Positions 37,763 to 50,891 are shown, numbered from the stretch's first letter. The stretch: 64,000 nucleotides of DNA from Sphingomonas sp. A2-49 (GCF_025548555.1 NZ_JAJLPA010000015.1:23682-87681), one strand, 5' to 3'. Program-made: numbers and translations. Notes: a model not told the origin generated them from the sequence alone.

Positions 37763-38293
37763 ATGCGCCTGATTTCCGCCTTCGCCGCCGTCGCCCTGGT
37801 CGCCGCCCCGGCCGCCGCCGCCGGCCTCGCCGTGGGCGCCAAGGCGCCGACCTTCGCCACGCGCGGCGCGGTCGCCGGCAACGTCGTCGCGATCGACCTG
37901 GCGCAGCAGTTGAAGAAGGGGCCGGTCGTGCTGTATTTCTTCCCCGCCGCGTTCACCGGCGGCTGCAACGCCGAAGCGCATGCCTTTGCCGAGGCGATCC
38001 CCGACTTCCAGAAGGCCGGCGCGACGGTGATCGGCATGTCCGCCGACGACGTTCCCACGCTCCAGCGTTTCTCGGCGGAAAAGTGCGCGGGCAAGTTCGC
38101 GGTGGCGAGCGCCGGGCCGGCGGTCATCAAGAACTACGACGTCGCGCTCAACGCCGGCGGGCGTGCGCTGACCAAGCGGACCAGCTACGTCATCGGCCAG
38201 GACGGCCGGATCGCCTTCGTCCACGACGACATGAATCCGACGCAGCACGTCGCGCTGACGCTCGCGGCGGTTCGCAAGCTTCACCATAGCTGA
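37763..38293 (+). CDS. Secreted peroxiredoxin (AhpC/Bcp-like)
   Basis: The 176-residue protein has an N-terminal signal peptide (MRLISAFAAVALVAAPAAAA) followed by a peroxiredoxin fold: GPVVLYFFPAAFTGGCNAEAHAFAEAIPDF, in which the Cys is the peroxidatic residue, and IGMSADD. The resolving Cys is not obvious. ATG 37763 is chosen over 37757 because GAGAGG at 37749-37754 then has a normal spacing of eight bases. Export suggests periplasmic peroxide removal. Confidence 0.88.
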   Translation: MRLISAFAAVALVAAPAAAAGLAVGAKAPTFATRGAVAGNVVAIDLAQQLKKGPVVLYFFPAAFTGGCNAEAHAFAEAIPDFQKAGATVIGMSADDVPTLQRFSAEKCAGKFAVASAGPAVIKNYDVALNAGGRALTKRTSYVIGQDGRIAFVHDDMNPTQHVALTLAAVRKLHHS

Positions 38294-38358
38294 CCGAAGC
38301 GCAACGCTCCGCTAACCAATGCGCGCCTAGAAGCGTTGCGGGTTTTCGAGGGTGCAAG

Positions 38359-39429
38359 ATGGGCGGGCCGTTCGCAGCAAGGAAGGACGACAGGGGGGAC
38401 CTCTTCTCCCAGGTCGGCGCATTCCTCGCCGCGCAGGGCCTGAGCCCGGAACCCGCGCATTACAGCTTCGCCTATGATGTCATCGCCAATCCCGGCGGTC
38501 CGATCGCGCGCGCGGTCGCGCGGCTGACCGACGGCGGCGTCCGCCTCAGCCGGTCCGATATCGAGGCGCTGGGCGGCAGCGTCGCCGCCGGTCCGCCACC
38601 GCTGCCCGCCGATTCCGCCCCGCAGCGACAGGCGGAGCACGACCGCGCGACGCGCGTCGAGGATGCCGCGATCCGGCTGGTCGCCGACACGCAGGCACAG
38701 GTCGACGATTTCGCCACGATGATGCGCACGATGCAGGACGAGACGCGCGGGTTCGGACGCGACCTGGCGCACAGCGCCGCGCGCATGGAGCATGTGGCGC
38801 CGGCGGCGGGCGCGGTGGCCGGGCTCGACGAGATCGCGCGGATCACCGGCACGATGCTGACCCGCATCCGCGATGCGGAGGTGCGGCTGGCGCAGGCCAC
38901 CGACGAAACCGAGGCGCTGCGCGTCAAGCTGGCTGAGGCGAACGACACCGCCCGCCGCGACGCGCTGACCGGCCTGCCCAACCGCCGCGCGTTCGACGAG
39001 GCGTTCGCCAGGCGGCGCGACCGCGACGGCCCGTTCTGCCTCGCGATCTGCGATATCGACCGGTTCAAGCGGATCAACGACGCGCACGGCCACCAGATCG
39101 GCGACCGGGTGCTGAGCGCGGTCGGCCGCACGCTCGCCGACGAATGCCACGGGCAGCTCGTCGTGCGCCACGGCGGCGAGGAATTCGCCGTGCTGCTGCG
39201 CGGCGTCGCGCTCGCCGATGCCGCCAGCCATCTCGACGGGGTGCGCGACGCGATCGCGAACAAGCGCTTCCGGCTGCGCGAGAGCGACACGCCGATCGGC
39301 CAGGTGACGCTGTCGATCGGGGTGACCGCGGTGCAGACGGCGGAAGACATCGCCGCCGCGTTCGCGCGCGCGGACCGGCTGCTCTATACCGCCAAGGCGG
39401 ACGGGCGCGACCGGGTCTGCGCCGCCTGA
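38359..39429 (+). CDS. GGDEF diguanylate cyclase
   Basis: The 356-residue protein has a soluble N-terminal region with a coiled segment (about residues 90-200) and a GGDEF domain: DALTGLPNRRAFDEAFARR, CDIDRFKRINDAHGHQIGDRVL and the active-site GGEEF at residues 272-276. There is no RxxD inhibitory site five residues upstream, so product feedback is unlikely. It should make cyclic-di-GMP. No transmembrane segment or recognised sensor domain is visible. Confidence 0.9.
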   Translation: MGGPFAARKDDRGDLFSQVGAFLAAQGLSPEPAHYSFAYDVIANPGGPIARAVARLTDGGVRLSRSDIEALGGSVAAGPPPLPADSAPQRQAEHDRATRVEDAAIRLVADTQAQVDDFATMMRTMQDETRGFGRDLAHSAARMEHVAPAAGAVAGLDEIARITGTMLTRIRDAEVRLAQATDETEALRVKLAEANDTARRDALTGLPNRRAFDEAFARRRDRDGPFCLAICDIDRFKRINDAHGHQIGDRVLSAVGRTLADECHGQLVVRHGGEEFAVLLRGVALADAASHLDGVRDAIANKRFRLRESDTPIGQVTLSIGVTAVQTAEDIAAAFARADRLLYTAKADGRDRVCAA

Positions 39430-39441
39430 ATCTGGCGTGCA

Positions 39442-39463
39442 TTGCGCCAGGGAGTTGGCGCAA
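39442..39463. promoter_or_regulatory. Inverted repeat upstream of the sigma-54 promoter
   Basis: The arms TTGCGCC (39442-39448) and GGCGCAA (39457-39463) lie about 100 nt upstream of the predicted transcription start. This is a usual distance for an enhancer-binding-protein site, so it could be an activator site. It could also be a terminator for the diguanylate cyclase. Confidence 0.45.
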
Positions 39464-39523
39464 AATCCCAATTCGACATGGGCTACCGGCGTTTTCCGTG
39501 ATATTTCAGTGGTTTGAAGAAAC

Positions 39524-39539
39524 TGGCACGGCGTCTGCA
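39524..39539 (+). promoter_or_regulatory. Sigma-54 (-24/-12) promoter
   Basis: The sequence TGGCACGGCGTCTGCA fits the sigma-54 consensus TGGCACGN4TTGCA with one mismatch (C for T at the first base of the -12 element). The GG and GC dinucleotides have the required spacing of 10 bp. Transcription should start near 39551. rpoN is in the same window. Confidence 0.75.
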
Positions 39540-39596
39540 ATGCCCTTTGCATCGGCAGCGAACGGTTCGCTCCGACCGATCAAAGGGATCCACATC

Positions 39597-39707
39597 ATGT
39601 TTCTTCGCTTCGAAATCGCCCAGCGCGCCGCCTTCTCGGTCATCGCCGCCCTCGCCTTCGCGACGCTCGCCGTCAGCGCCGCCGTCCCTGTCGTCCCGAT
39701 CGCCTGA
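39597..39707 (+). CDS. Hydrophobic micropeptide (36 residues) under sigma-54 control
   Basis: The frame encodes MFLRFEIAQRAAFSVIAALA followed by FATLAVSAAVPVVPIA: a short amphipathic start, a single hydrophobic helix and a Pro-containing end. A good ribosome-binding sequence (AAAGGGA at 39581-39588) precedes the ATG. Such a peptide would insert into the inner membrane. It is not recognised as a named family. Its position right behind the sigma-54 promoter and the matching second micropeptide support reality. Confidence 0.65.
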   Translation: MFLRFEIAQRAAFSVIAALAFATLAVSAAVPVVPIA

Positions 39708-39727
39708 ACCGCGACCGTCACGGAGCC

Positions 39728-39820
39728 ATGCCCATGTACCGCAGTCTGTTCGTCGGTCTCGCCTCGTTCGCGACCACCATTCTCGTCCTCGCCAGCCAGG
39801 GCGGCGTGACCGCCGGCTGA
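39728..39820 (+). CDS. Second hydrophobic micropeptide (30 residues)
   Basis: The frame encodes MPMYRSLFVGLASFATTILVLASQGGVTAG, a single transmembrane segment with a short cytosolic head. It starts 20 nt after the first micropeptide's stop. A GGAG-like sequence (ACGGAGCC) lies upstream. The start could be either of the two neighbouring ATGs. It is probably cotranscribed with the first peptide from the sigma-54 promoter. Confidence 0.55.
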   Translation: MPMYRSLFVGLASFATTILVLASQGGVTAG

Positions 39821-39866
39821 GCGCGCGCGGAGCGGGACAGGCCCGGCAGCACGCCGGGCCGCCCCC

Positions 39867-40487
39867 TCACCCCGCCACCACCGCACCCACCCGTCCGACC
39901 GGTGCCGCCTCGCCCCGGCTGTAGGTGCCGATCAGCACCCCCGCGGCGAGCACATGCCCCGCCATCGCCTCGATCACCGCAGACCGTCCCGGCGTCGCGC
40001 CCGGATCCCCCGCGCCCGCGCCCAGCGCGAACAGCTGGAAGACGTAACGATGGCTGCCGTGTCCGGTCGGCGGATCGGGTGGCAGCCAGCCTTCGCGGAA
40101 ATAGGAATTGCGCCCGACATCGCGCTCCGCGTCGCCATCGCCGTCGCCGACGATCGCGCCCTCGACCAGACGCCCGGCATCGGCGGGGATGTTCCAGACC
40201 ACGGCATGCACCAGCGGCTGCGGCGCCGGCGCGTCGGCATCCTCGACCAGCAACGCCAGCCGCGCCGTGCCTTCGGGCGGCATCCCCCAGACGAGCGGCG
40301 GCGACACGCCGTCACCATCCGCCGTGAACCGCTCGGGCAGACGGGCGCCGTCACCGAATGCAGGGCTCGACAGGGCGAGCGACGGCAGGCCGGCATCGGG
40401 TGCGGCGCGGACGATCGCCAGCTTTTCCATGCCGGCGCGGACGTCGCCAAGGGCCTTGCCCAGCCAGGCGGGGATATGTTCGAGCAT
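39867..40487 (-). CDS. YbhB/YbcL (PEBP/Raf kinase inhibitor-like) protein
   Basis: The 206-residue protein has the PEBP fold signature ALSSPAFGDGARLPERFTADGDGVSPPLVW, LLVEDADAP, LVHAVVWNIPADAGRL, and GRNSYFREGWLPPDPPTGHGSHRYVFQLFAL. PEBP proteins bind phosphate or acyl ligands, and bacterial roles are unclear. ATG 40487 is chosen as the start of the conserved N-terminal region. It sits between the micropeptides and a lipoprotein gene. Confidence 0.88.
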   Translation of the reverse strand: MLEHIPAWLGKALGDVRAGMEKLAIVRAAPDAGLPSLALSSPAFGDGARLPERFTADGDGVSPPLVWGMPPEGTARLALLVEDADAPAPQPLVHAVVWNIPADAGRLVEGAIVGDGDGDAERDVGRNSYFREGWLPPDPPTGHGSHRYVFQLFALGAGAGDPGATPGRSAVIEAMAGHVLAAGVLIGTYSRGEAAPVGRVGAVVAG

Positions 40488-40492
40488 CGCGG

Positions 40493-40999
40493 TTACTCCT
40501 GGGGACAATCGCCGGGACGGATCTTCGGCGCCGAACCGGCGGCATACCAGCGGCTGGTCGCGCCCATGGTCGCGGCATCGTGGTGGCATGCCTCGCCCCG
40601 CGTACCGTCGGGCGCGACGAGGAACGTCCAGTCGGCATCGCCGCAATTATGCGGTTCACAGCCATGCGCGGCGATCCGCCCGTCCTTCGTCTGCCAGATC
40701 GGCACCGTCACCGCATCGCGACCGGTGAAGCGATGACGCAGTTTGTCGTCGCCCACCGCGTCGATCAGCGCGCGCGACACCTCGGTCCGGTCGTAGAATC
40801 CGACGCCATCGACGGCGTCGGTCGGATAGCGCCCGACATAGGCGGTGATCGTATTGCTGTGCGCCTGTCCCGCGATCGGCGTCGGCGCCTGCGTCGGCGG
40901 CGGCACGAACCCCGCCGCGGCGGCATTGTCCGCGGGCTTGTCGGCGTTGCTGCCGCATGCGGCGAGCATCAGGAGCGGAACGAGGGACAGACGGTGCAT
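40493..40999 (-). CDS. Hypothetical lipoprotein, 168 residues
   Basis: From ATG 40999 the protein has a lipoprotein signal (MHRLSLVPLLMLAACGSN) with a clear lipobox LMLAAC; Cys is the lipidation site. The mature part contains a Pro-rich linker, then a compact region with NTITAYVGRYPTDAVDGVGFYD and a Cys-containing GCEPHNCGDADWTFLVAPDG loop. I do not recognise a family. It ends 6 nt before the YbhB start on the same strand. Confidence 0.75.
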   Translation of the reverse strand: MHRLSLVPLLMLAACGSNADKPADNAAAAGFVPPPTQAPTPIAGQAHSNTITAYVGRYPTDAVDGVGFYDRTEVSRALIDAVGDDKLRHRFTGRDAVTVPIWQTKDGRIAAHGCEPHNCGDADWTFLVAPDGTRGEACHHDAATMGATSRWYAAGSAPKIRPGDCPQE

Positions 41000-41040
41000 G
41001 GCGGTGGAACGCGGCGAGCCGCCCGGCGGTTGCCTGTGCG

Positions 41041-41463
41041 ATGGCGCACGATCTCGACCGCTTCGTTTCGGCACAGGCCGCATCCCATGCGCAGGCACTC
41101 GCCGAACTGCGCAGCGGCCGCAAGACCGGGCACTGGATGTGGTTCGTCTTTCCGCAGATCGCAGGGCTGGGCCACAGCGCGATGGCGCGGACCTATGCGA
41201 TCGCCGACTTGGCGGAGGCGCGCGCCTATCTCGCGCATCCGGTGCTGGGACCGCGGCTGATCGCCGCCACCGCGGCCGCGGTCGCCGCCGCGGGCGACGC
41301 GGAGGCGATCTTCGGCCCGGTGGATGCGATGAAGCTGCGCTCGTCGATGACGCTGTTCGCCGCCGCCGCCGACGACGACGACGCGCCGTTCGTCGCAGCG
41401 CTGGCGCGATTCTTCGCCGGGATCCGCGATCCGGCGACGATCGCGCTGCTCGACGCGCGCTAG
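41041..41463 (+). CDS. DUF1810 family protein
   Basis: The 140-residue protein matches the DUF1810 pattern: DLDRFVSAQ, LRSGRKTGHWMWFVFPQIAGLGHSAMARTYAIADLAEARAYLAHPVLGPRL, and the later GPVDAMKLRSSMTLFAAA segment. The function is unknown. ATG 41041 starts the conserved region. Confidence 0.88.
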   Translation: MAHDLDRFVSAQAASHAQALAELRSGRKTGHWMWFVFPQIAGLGHSAMARTYAIADLAEARAYLAHPVLGPRLIAATAAAVAAAGDAEAIFGPVDAMKLRSSMTLFAAAADDDDAPFVAALARFFAGIRDPATIALLDAR

Positions 41464-41470
41464 GCTGGCG

Positions 41471-41818
41471 TCAGAACAGCCTGCCGCCGTCCGGCACCGC
41501 ATGGCCCGGGCCGATCAGCACCACCTTGCCCTGCGGATCGGGGAAGCCGAGCGTCAGCACCTGTGACATGAACGGCCCGATCTGGCGCGGCGGAAAGTTG
41601 ACCACCGCCGCGACCTGCCTGCCGATCAGCGATTCCGGCGTGTAGTGATCGGTGATCTGCGCCGAGGAGGTCTTCACGCCGATCTCCGCGCCGAAATCGA
41701 TGCGCAGCTTGATCGCCGGCTTGCGCGCTTCGGGAAAGGGCGATGCCGACATGATCGTGCCGACGCGGATGTCGACCCGCTCGAAATCGGCGAAGGCGAT
41801 GGGATCAGAAGTCGACAT
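41471..41818 (-). CDS. csaA: CsaA-like tRNA-binding protein
   Basis: This 115-residue protein is an EMAP/OB-fold protein with the CsaA pattern: [46 protein letters not shown], then [22 protein letters not shown]. CsaA binds tRNA and has been linked to chaperone-like activity with secretion proteins. Its start overlaps the glutathione S-transferase stop. Confidence 0.92.
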   Translation of the reverse strand: MSTSDPIAFADFERVDIRVGTIMSASPFPEARKPAIKLRIDFGAEIGVKTSSAQITDHYTPESLIGRQVAAVVNFPPRQIGPFMSQVLTLGFPDPQGKVVLIGPGHAVPDGGRLF

Positions 41819-42479
41819 TGTCGTAATGCGACGGCGGCGCGATCATCTCCATCCGCTCGGACAGCAACGGGCGGAAGCTCGGCCGGCTCTTGAAACCGCG
41901 ATACCAGCGTGCGGTCTGGTCGTGCCCCTTCCAGTCGATGCCGCCGAGATAGTCCGCGACCGAGATCTGCGCCGCCGCGGCGAGATCGGCGAGGCTCATC
42001 GTCGCGCCGCCCAGCCAGTTGCGGTGATCGAGCAGATAGTCGGTATAGTCGAGGTGGCTGACCGCCGCCTTCATCGCCTCGCGCAGGCCCTTGGCGTCGG
42101 GCGCGGCGCGGTGCGCGATGCGCTTGACGACGCGCTCGTGGAGCAGCGGCCCGGTGACGTCGCGGTAGAAATGCGTGTCGAACCACGTCACCAGCCGGCG
42201 GATCTCGGCACGGTTGGCCGCGGTGCCGTTGATCGTCGCCGCCTTGTCGACCGTCTCCTCGAAATATTCGCAGATCGCCATCGAATCGATCAGCGGCGCG
42301 CCCGCGCGCGAGGCATCGACCATCACCGGCGTTTCCCCGGCAGGATTCATATCCATGAATTCGTCGCGGCGATCCCAGGGCGATTCGCGGACCAGTTCGT
42401 ACCCGATGCCCTTCTCACCGAGCAGCAGGCGCACCTTGCGGCTGAACGGACACAGGGGGAATTGGTAAAGCTGCCACAT
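41805..42479 (-). CDS. Glutathione S-transferase family protein
   Basis: The 224-residue protein has a thioredoxin-like N-terminal domain with [27 protein letters not shown] (Cys-Pro-Phe-Ser at the active-site position) and [12 protein letters not shown], then an all-helical C-terminal domain with [23 protein letters not shown]. The catalytic Ser/Cys type and substrate are not clear. ATG 42479 is preferred to an earlier start seven codons upstream. It overlaps csaA by 14 nt. Confidence 0.88.
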   Translation of the reverse strand: MWQLYQFPLCPFSRKVRLLLGEKGIGYELVRESPWDRRDEFMDMNPAGETPVMVDASRAGAPLIDSMAICEYFEETVDKAATINGTAANRAEIRRLVTWFDTHFYRDVTGPLLHERVVKRIAHRAAPDAKGLREAMKAAVSHLDYTDYLLDHRNWLGGATMSLADLAAAAQISVADYLGGIDWKGHDQTARWYRGFKSRPSFRPLLSERMEMIAPPSHYDNVDF

Positions 42480-42534
42480 TAGGCACCTGTAGGGCATCGG
42501 CGGGGGGAAGGTGAAGCCGTTGCGTTCGGTATGG

Positions 42535-42570
42535 GCTTTCTATAAATTGACGTTGGGTTTTATAGAAAGC
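42535..42570. promoter_or_regulatory. Perfect inverted repeat upstream of vapB
   Basis: The arms GCTTTCTATAAA (42535-42546) and TTTATAGAAAGC (42559-42570) are perfect 12-bp inverted repeats around a 12-nt spacer, ending 8 nt before the vapB start. A palindromic operator in front of an antitoxin gene is typical of VapB autoregulation. Confidence 0.8.
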
Positions 42571-42577
42571 GCCAGCC

Positions 42578-42832
42578 GTGGGCATCAGCATCAAGCATGA
42601 CGGGGTCGAGGAGATGATCCGGCGCATGGCCCGCTACCGCTCATCCTCGTTGATCGACGCGATCGAGATCGCCATGCGACGGGATTTCGAACGCGAGGGG
42701 ATCGCGACGATCCCGGAGGATTACGACGAACGGGTGCGGCTCGCGCAGGCGATCGTCGCCAATGCGCCGGTCCTCGACGACCGGACCCCCGACGAGATCT
42801 TGGGCTACGACGAAAACGGCCTGCCGAATTGA
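42578..42832 (+). CDS. vapB: VapB-type antitoxin (PSK/Rv0623-like)
   Basis: The 84-residue protein starts at GTG 42578, translated as Met: GISIKHDGVEEMIRRMARYRSSSLIDAIEIAMRRDF. The N-terminus is a ribbon-helix-helix DNA-binding element like those of the Rv0623/PSK VapB group, and the acidic C-terminus (TPDEILGYDENGLPN) should neutralise the toxin. The stop overlaps the vapC TTG start (TTGA), so the two are coupled. Confidence 0.85.
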   Translation: MGISIKHDGVEEMIRRMARYRSSSLIDAIEIAMRRDFEREGIATIPEDYDERVRLAQAIVANAPVLDDRTPDEILGYDENGLPN

Positions 42833-43221
42833 TCGCAATCGACTCGTCCGCGATCGTCGCGATCGCCGGAGGGGAACCGGACGCCGATCGATTTCGCGCT
42901 GCGATCAAGGCCAGCCCCCACCATCTGATCGGTGCGCCGACGCTGTTCGAGATGCGGATCGTCCTCACCGCACGACTGGGCGCGGACATCGCGGCGCAAA
43001 CGCTGACACTCCTCGTTCCGGAACGCTGCCGCATCATTGCGTTCGACGAAGCCCATTTCGCCGCCGCGACCGCGGCCTTCGACCGCTTCGGCAAAGGCCG
43101 GCATCCCGCGTCGCTGAACTATGGCGACTGCATGGCCTATGCCGTCGCGCGCGTGGCGGGATGTCCCCTGCTCTACAAGGGCGAGGATTTCGCGCGGACC
43201 GACATCCGGTCCGCGCTCTGA
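42829..43221 (+). CDS. vapC: VapC-type PIN-domain toxin
   Basis: The 130-residue PIN-domain RNase starts at TTG 42829, within the overlap TTGA with the vapB stop. Its catalytic acidic residues appear in MIAIDSSAIVAI, PTLFEMRIVL (Glu), LNYGDCMAYAVAR (Asp) and KGEDFARTDI (Asp). It should cleave tRNA or rRNA when free of VapB. The gene ends 4 nt before the convergent gltB stop. Confidence 0.9.
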   Translation: MIAIDSSAIVAIAGGEPDADRFRAAIKASPHHLIGAPTLFEMRIVLTARLGADIAAQTLTLLVPERCRIIAFDEAHFAAATAAFDRFGKGRHPASLNYGDCMAYAVARVAGCPLLYKGEDFARTDIRSAL

Positions 43222-43225
43222 TCCG

Positions 43226-47724
<4,499 letters not shown>

Positions 47725-47728
<4 letters not shown>

Positions 47729-48204
47729 ACCATTTTCCTGGGAAGTACGTCGTGGACGAAGGCTGCAAGGCGGCGCCGCGTCTCGGCAAGGTAGGGCAGA
47801 TAGCCGATCGCTTCGGCCAGGCGATCGAATTGCACCTGCGCCTCGAGCGGATAGTCGTGAACCAGCTGGTTGCGGAGCTTGACCACCCGGCTCCAGTCGG
47901 CGGCGGCATCGAGGATGCCGAGCCGTTCCATGAAGTCCGCGTGGTCGCGCGCGAACCACCGTCCGCTGTCCTCCCCCATCAGGGCGGGCACGATGCGAAA
48001 CACCCGCGACAGCTGGTCCTCGATCTGTTCAAAGCTCTTCAGTACCGCCCGCGCGGCCGACTGCCGATGCGATTCCATCGCGTCGAACGCCGCAAGGTCG
48101 GCAGGAACCTGCCCCAGCCACGCCAGATCGCCCGCCGCCGAACGATCGAGCCGTTCGAGCCGTTCGAGCAGGCGCCGGAGGATGTCGGGTTCCGGCGCGA
48201 TCAC
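47725..48204 (-). CDS. HepT-like HEPN-domain protein
   Basis: The 159-residue protein starts at GTG 48204. The HEPN RNase motif R-X4-H-X-Y appears as RNQLVHDY near residue 110, with the Tyr that MntA proteins AMPylate in the described HepT-MntA systems. It is all-helical, like the HepT toxins. It is co-directional with, and overlapped by 4 nt on both sides by, the nucleotidyltransferase and gltB. A toxin role is inferred from the motif and pairing, not shown. Confidence 0.85.
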
Positions 48205-48497
48205 AGCACGATGCCGTCGCGATAGGCGATCCGTTCGAACGGACCGGGGGGCCGGCCCCGGACGGCGACGAGCACGTCGACCTTGCGCGGCTCCGTCATG
48301 GCCCAGAACCGGCTTTCGAACGTCGTGCGCTGGCGCAGCTCGTCGTCGATGTCGTTCACTTCGACCAGCAGGTCGATGTCGCCGCCGCGCAAGTCGTCGT
48401 GCACGCGGCTGCCGAACAGGCGCACCACCGCCGTTTCGCCGAACGCTTCCGCCGCCGCGGTCTTGATCGCCGCCACCTCGTCGGGCGACAGCCTCAT
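48201..48497 (-). CDS. MntA-like minimal nucleotidyltransferase
   Basis: The 98-residue protein is a stand-alone pol-beta-fold nucleotidyltransferase. The motif is VVRLFGSRVHDDLRGGDIDLLVEV, giving G-S-X9-D-X-D, with a third Asp in KVDVLVAV. Known partners AMPylate the HEPN toxin's Tyr and so act as antitoxins. The start ATG 48497 overlaps the gltD stop (ATGA) and its stop overlaps the HEPN start (GTGA). Confidence 0.88.
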   Translation of the reverse strand: MRLSPDEVAAIKTAAAEAFGETAVVRLFGSRVHDDLRGGDIDLLVEVNDIDDELRQRTTFESRFWAMTEPRKVDVLVAVRGRPPGPFERIAYRDGIVL

Positions 48498-49927
48498 GCC
48501 GCCACCCGCCCCGCCCTGGCTTTCGCCTTCAGCCACTTGTGCATCGTCGCCGCGACATCGCGGCCGTCGCGGATCGCCCAGACCACCAGGCTGGCGCCGC
48601 GCACGATGTCGCCCGCCGCGAACACCCCGTCGAGGCTGGTCATCAGCGTCTTGCCGTCGACCAGCACCGTGCCCCAGCGACTCACCCCCAGTTCGGGCGC
48701 GCCGAACAGCGCCGGCAGGTCCTCGGCGTCGAAGCCCAGCGCCTTTACGACGAGGTCGGCGTGGAGCGTGAAGTCGCCGCTCGGATCGGCTTCCGGCGCG
48801 CGGCGGCCGCTCGCGTCGGGCGCGCCGAGGCGCATCCGGCGCGCGCGCACGGTACCGTCGTTCTCGAACGCCGCCGGGGCGGACAGCCAGACGAACTCGG
48901 CGCCCTCTTCCTCGGCGTTGGCCACTTCGCGCTGGCTGCCCGGCATGTTGGTCCGGTCGCGGCGATAGAGGCACTTCACCGATGCCGCGCCCTGCCGGAT
49001 CGCGGTGCGGACGCAGTCCATCGCGGTGTCGCCGCCGCCGACGACGACGACGTGCTTGCCCTCGGCATTCAGCGTGCCGCCATCGAAGGCGGGCACGGCA
49101 TCGCCGAAGCCCTTGCGGTTCGAGGCGATCAGAAAGTCGAGCGCCGCGACGACGCGGCCGTCGTCGCCGCCCGCCACGTCGAGCGCGCGCGCCTTGTAGA
49201 CGCCCGTCGCGATCAGCACCGCGTCGTGACGCTGGCGCAAGTCGTCGAGGCTCGCATCCTCGCCGACGCCGAAGCCTTCGTGGAAGACGATGCCGCCCGC
49301 CTTCAGCCGGTCGACCCGGCGCATGACCACGGGCTTCTCGAGCTTGAACCCGGGGATGCCATAGGTCAGCAGGCCGCCGGCACGATCGTGACGGTCGTAG
49401 ACGTGGACGTCATAGCCGTGGCCGCGCAGATATTCCGCCGCGGTCAGCCCGGCCGGCCCAGCGCCGATCACCGCGACCGACTGCCCGCGCGCCGGGCCCG
49501 GCACCAGCGGTTCGACCCAGCCCTCTTCCCACGCGGTGTCGGTGATGAACTTTTCGACCGATCCGATCGTCACCGCGCCGTGGCCGGTGAATTCGATCAC
49601 GCAATTGCCCTCGCACAACCGGTCCTGCGGACAGATGCGGCCACAGATTTCCGGCATGGTCGAGGTGCTGTTCGACAGCTCGTAGGCTTCGCGCAGCCGG
49701 CCCTCGGCGGTCAGCCGCAGCCAGTCGGGGATGTGGTTGTGCAGCGGGCAATGGACCGAGCAATAGGGCACGCCGCATTGCGAACAGCGCCCCGCCTGAT
49801 CCTCCGCGGTCGGCGGCGCGTAGCGTGCGGCGATCTCGGCGAAATCCTCCGCCCGGACGCCGGCATCGCGCTTAGCCGGATAGGCCTGCGCCCGTCCCAC
49901 GAACTTGAGCATCGAATCCTGCGCCAT
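48494..49927 (-). CDS. gltD: Glutamate synthase (NADPH) small subunit
   Basis: The 477-residue protein has the N-terminal 4Fe-4S adrenodoxin-reductase-like domain with two Cys clusters (GRCSQCGVPYCSVHCPLH, CGRICPQDRLCEGNCVI). The FAD site is VAVIGAGPAGLTAAEYLRGHGYDVHVYD and the NADPH site is VVVVGGGDTAMDCVRTA. It passes electrons from NADPH to GltB. It is the first gene of the operon gltD-(MNT)-(HEPN)-gltB on the minus strand. Confidence 0.95.
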   Translation of the reverse strand: MAQDSMLKFVGRAQAYPAKRDAGVRAEDFAEIAARYAPPTAEDQAGRCSQCGVPYCSVHCPLHNHIPDWLRLTAEGRLREAYELSNSTSTMPEICGRICPQDRLCEGNCVIEFTGHGAVTIGSVEKFITDTAWEEGWVEPLVPGPARGQSVAVIGAGPAGLTAAEYLRGHGYDVHVYDRHDRAGGLLTYGIPGFKLEKPVVMRRVDRLKAGGIVFHEGFGVGEDASLDDLRQRHDAVLIATGVYKARALDVAGGDDGRVVAALDFLIASNRKGFGDAVPAFDGGTLNAEGKHVVVVGGGDTAMDCVRTAIRQGAASVKCLYRRDRTNMPGSQREVANAEEEGAEFVWLSAPAAFENDGTVRARRMRLGAPDASGRRAPEADPSGDFTLHADLVVKALGFDAEDLPALFGAPELGVSRWGTVLVDGKTLMTSLDGVFAAGDIVRGASLVVWAIRDGRDVAATMHKWLKAKARAGRVAA

Positions 49928-50080
49928 ACGGCCTCCTTGCCTTCTCGCTAGAAAGACAAAGCCCCTCTGTCACGCACAAAGTGGTCGATACGACACTGTC
50001 TATTACCTAAATTCGGGAAAATCCATTGTCTCTGGCCGCATCTGCGCTGGATCGGGGCCGGACAACCGGCCGTATCGGAC
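49928..50080. other. Intergenic region upstream of gltD
   Basis: The 153-base gap between gltD and uppP contains no gene and probably carries the promoter region of the glt operon. No operator could be assigned with confidence. Confidence 0.5.
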
Positions 50081-50878
50081 CTAGCGAAGCTGGAGCGCCA
50101 CCAGCGCGACTGCACCCACGACGATCCGGTACCAGGCGAAGGGTGCGAAGCCGTGGCGGCTGACGATCCCGACGAACCAGCGGATCACCACCAGCGCGAC
50201 GACGAACGACACCGCGAAGCCGATCGCGATGCTCAGCCATTCGCCCTGCCCCAGCGTCGCGCCCGATTTCAGCAGGTCGTAGCCCGATGCCGCGAGCATC
50301 GTCGGAATGGCGAGGAAGAACGAGAATTCCGCCGCCGCCCGGCGCTCGACCCCGAGGCTCAGCGCCCCCATGATCGTCGCGCCCGACCGGCTGACGCCGG
50401 GGATCATCGCGAGGCACTGGACGACGCCGACGCCGAGCGCGGTGGTCCAGGGCATCGCCTCGACCGATTCGATGCTTGCGCGCCTGGCCATCCGCTCGAT
50501 CGCCAGGATCGCGACGCCGCCGACGATCAGTGCGATCGCGACCACCGTCGGGCTTTCCAGCAACGCCTTCACCGCCTTGTAGACGACGACGCCGATCGCG
50601 GCGGCGGGGAGGAAGCCGAGCGCGATGTTGCGGACGAACGCCCAGGATTTGAGCTGCCCGCCGAACAGCCCGACGGCGACATCCATGAAACGCCGCCAGT
50701 AGAGCACGATCACCGCCAGGATCGCGCCCAGCTGGATGACGATGTCGAAGGTCGCGGTCGCCTTGTCCTGCACGCCGAGCAAGGTGCCGGCGAGAATGAG
50801 ATGCCCGGTCGACGACACGGGCAGGAATTCGGTGACCCCCTCGACGATGCCGAGGAGGATGACGGTGAGGAGGTCCAT
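50081..50878 (-). CDS. uppP: Undecaprenyl-diphosphatase
   Basis: The 265-residue membrane protein starts [29 protein letters not shown], the conserved UppP/BacA N-terminus with the E(T/V)[10 protein letters not shown] motif. A second conserved site is in [10 protein letters not shown] (Ser/Arg/Ser). It has seven to eight helices. It dephosphorylates undecaprenyl-PP to recycle the peptidoglycan carrier. ATG 50878 is chosen as the standard start. Confidence 0.95.
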   Translation of the reverse strand: MDLLTVILLGIVEGVTEFLPVSSTGHLILAGTLLGVQDKATATFDIVIQLGAILAVIVLYWRRFMDVAVGLFGGQLKSWAFVRNIALGFLPAAAIGVVVYKAVKALLESPTVVAIALIVGGVAILAIERMARRASIESVEAMPWTTALGVGVVQCLAMIPGVSRSGATIMGALSLGVERRAAAEFSFFLAIPTMLAASGYDLLKSGATLGQGEWLSIAIGFAVSFVVALVVIRWFVGIVSRHGFAPFAWYRIVVGAVALVALQLR

Positions 50879-50891
50879 GGCCGTTCCGTTC

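Noticed and set aside
49928..50080. Riboswitch upstream of gltD
   Set aside because: No conserved aptamer pattern, such as a glutamine or glycine element, can be seen in the 153-base gap.
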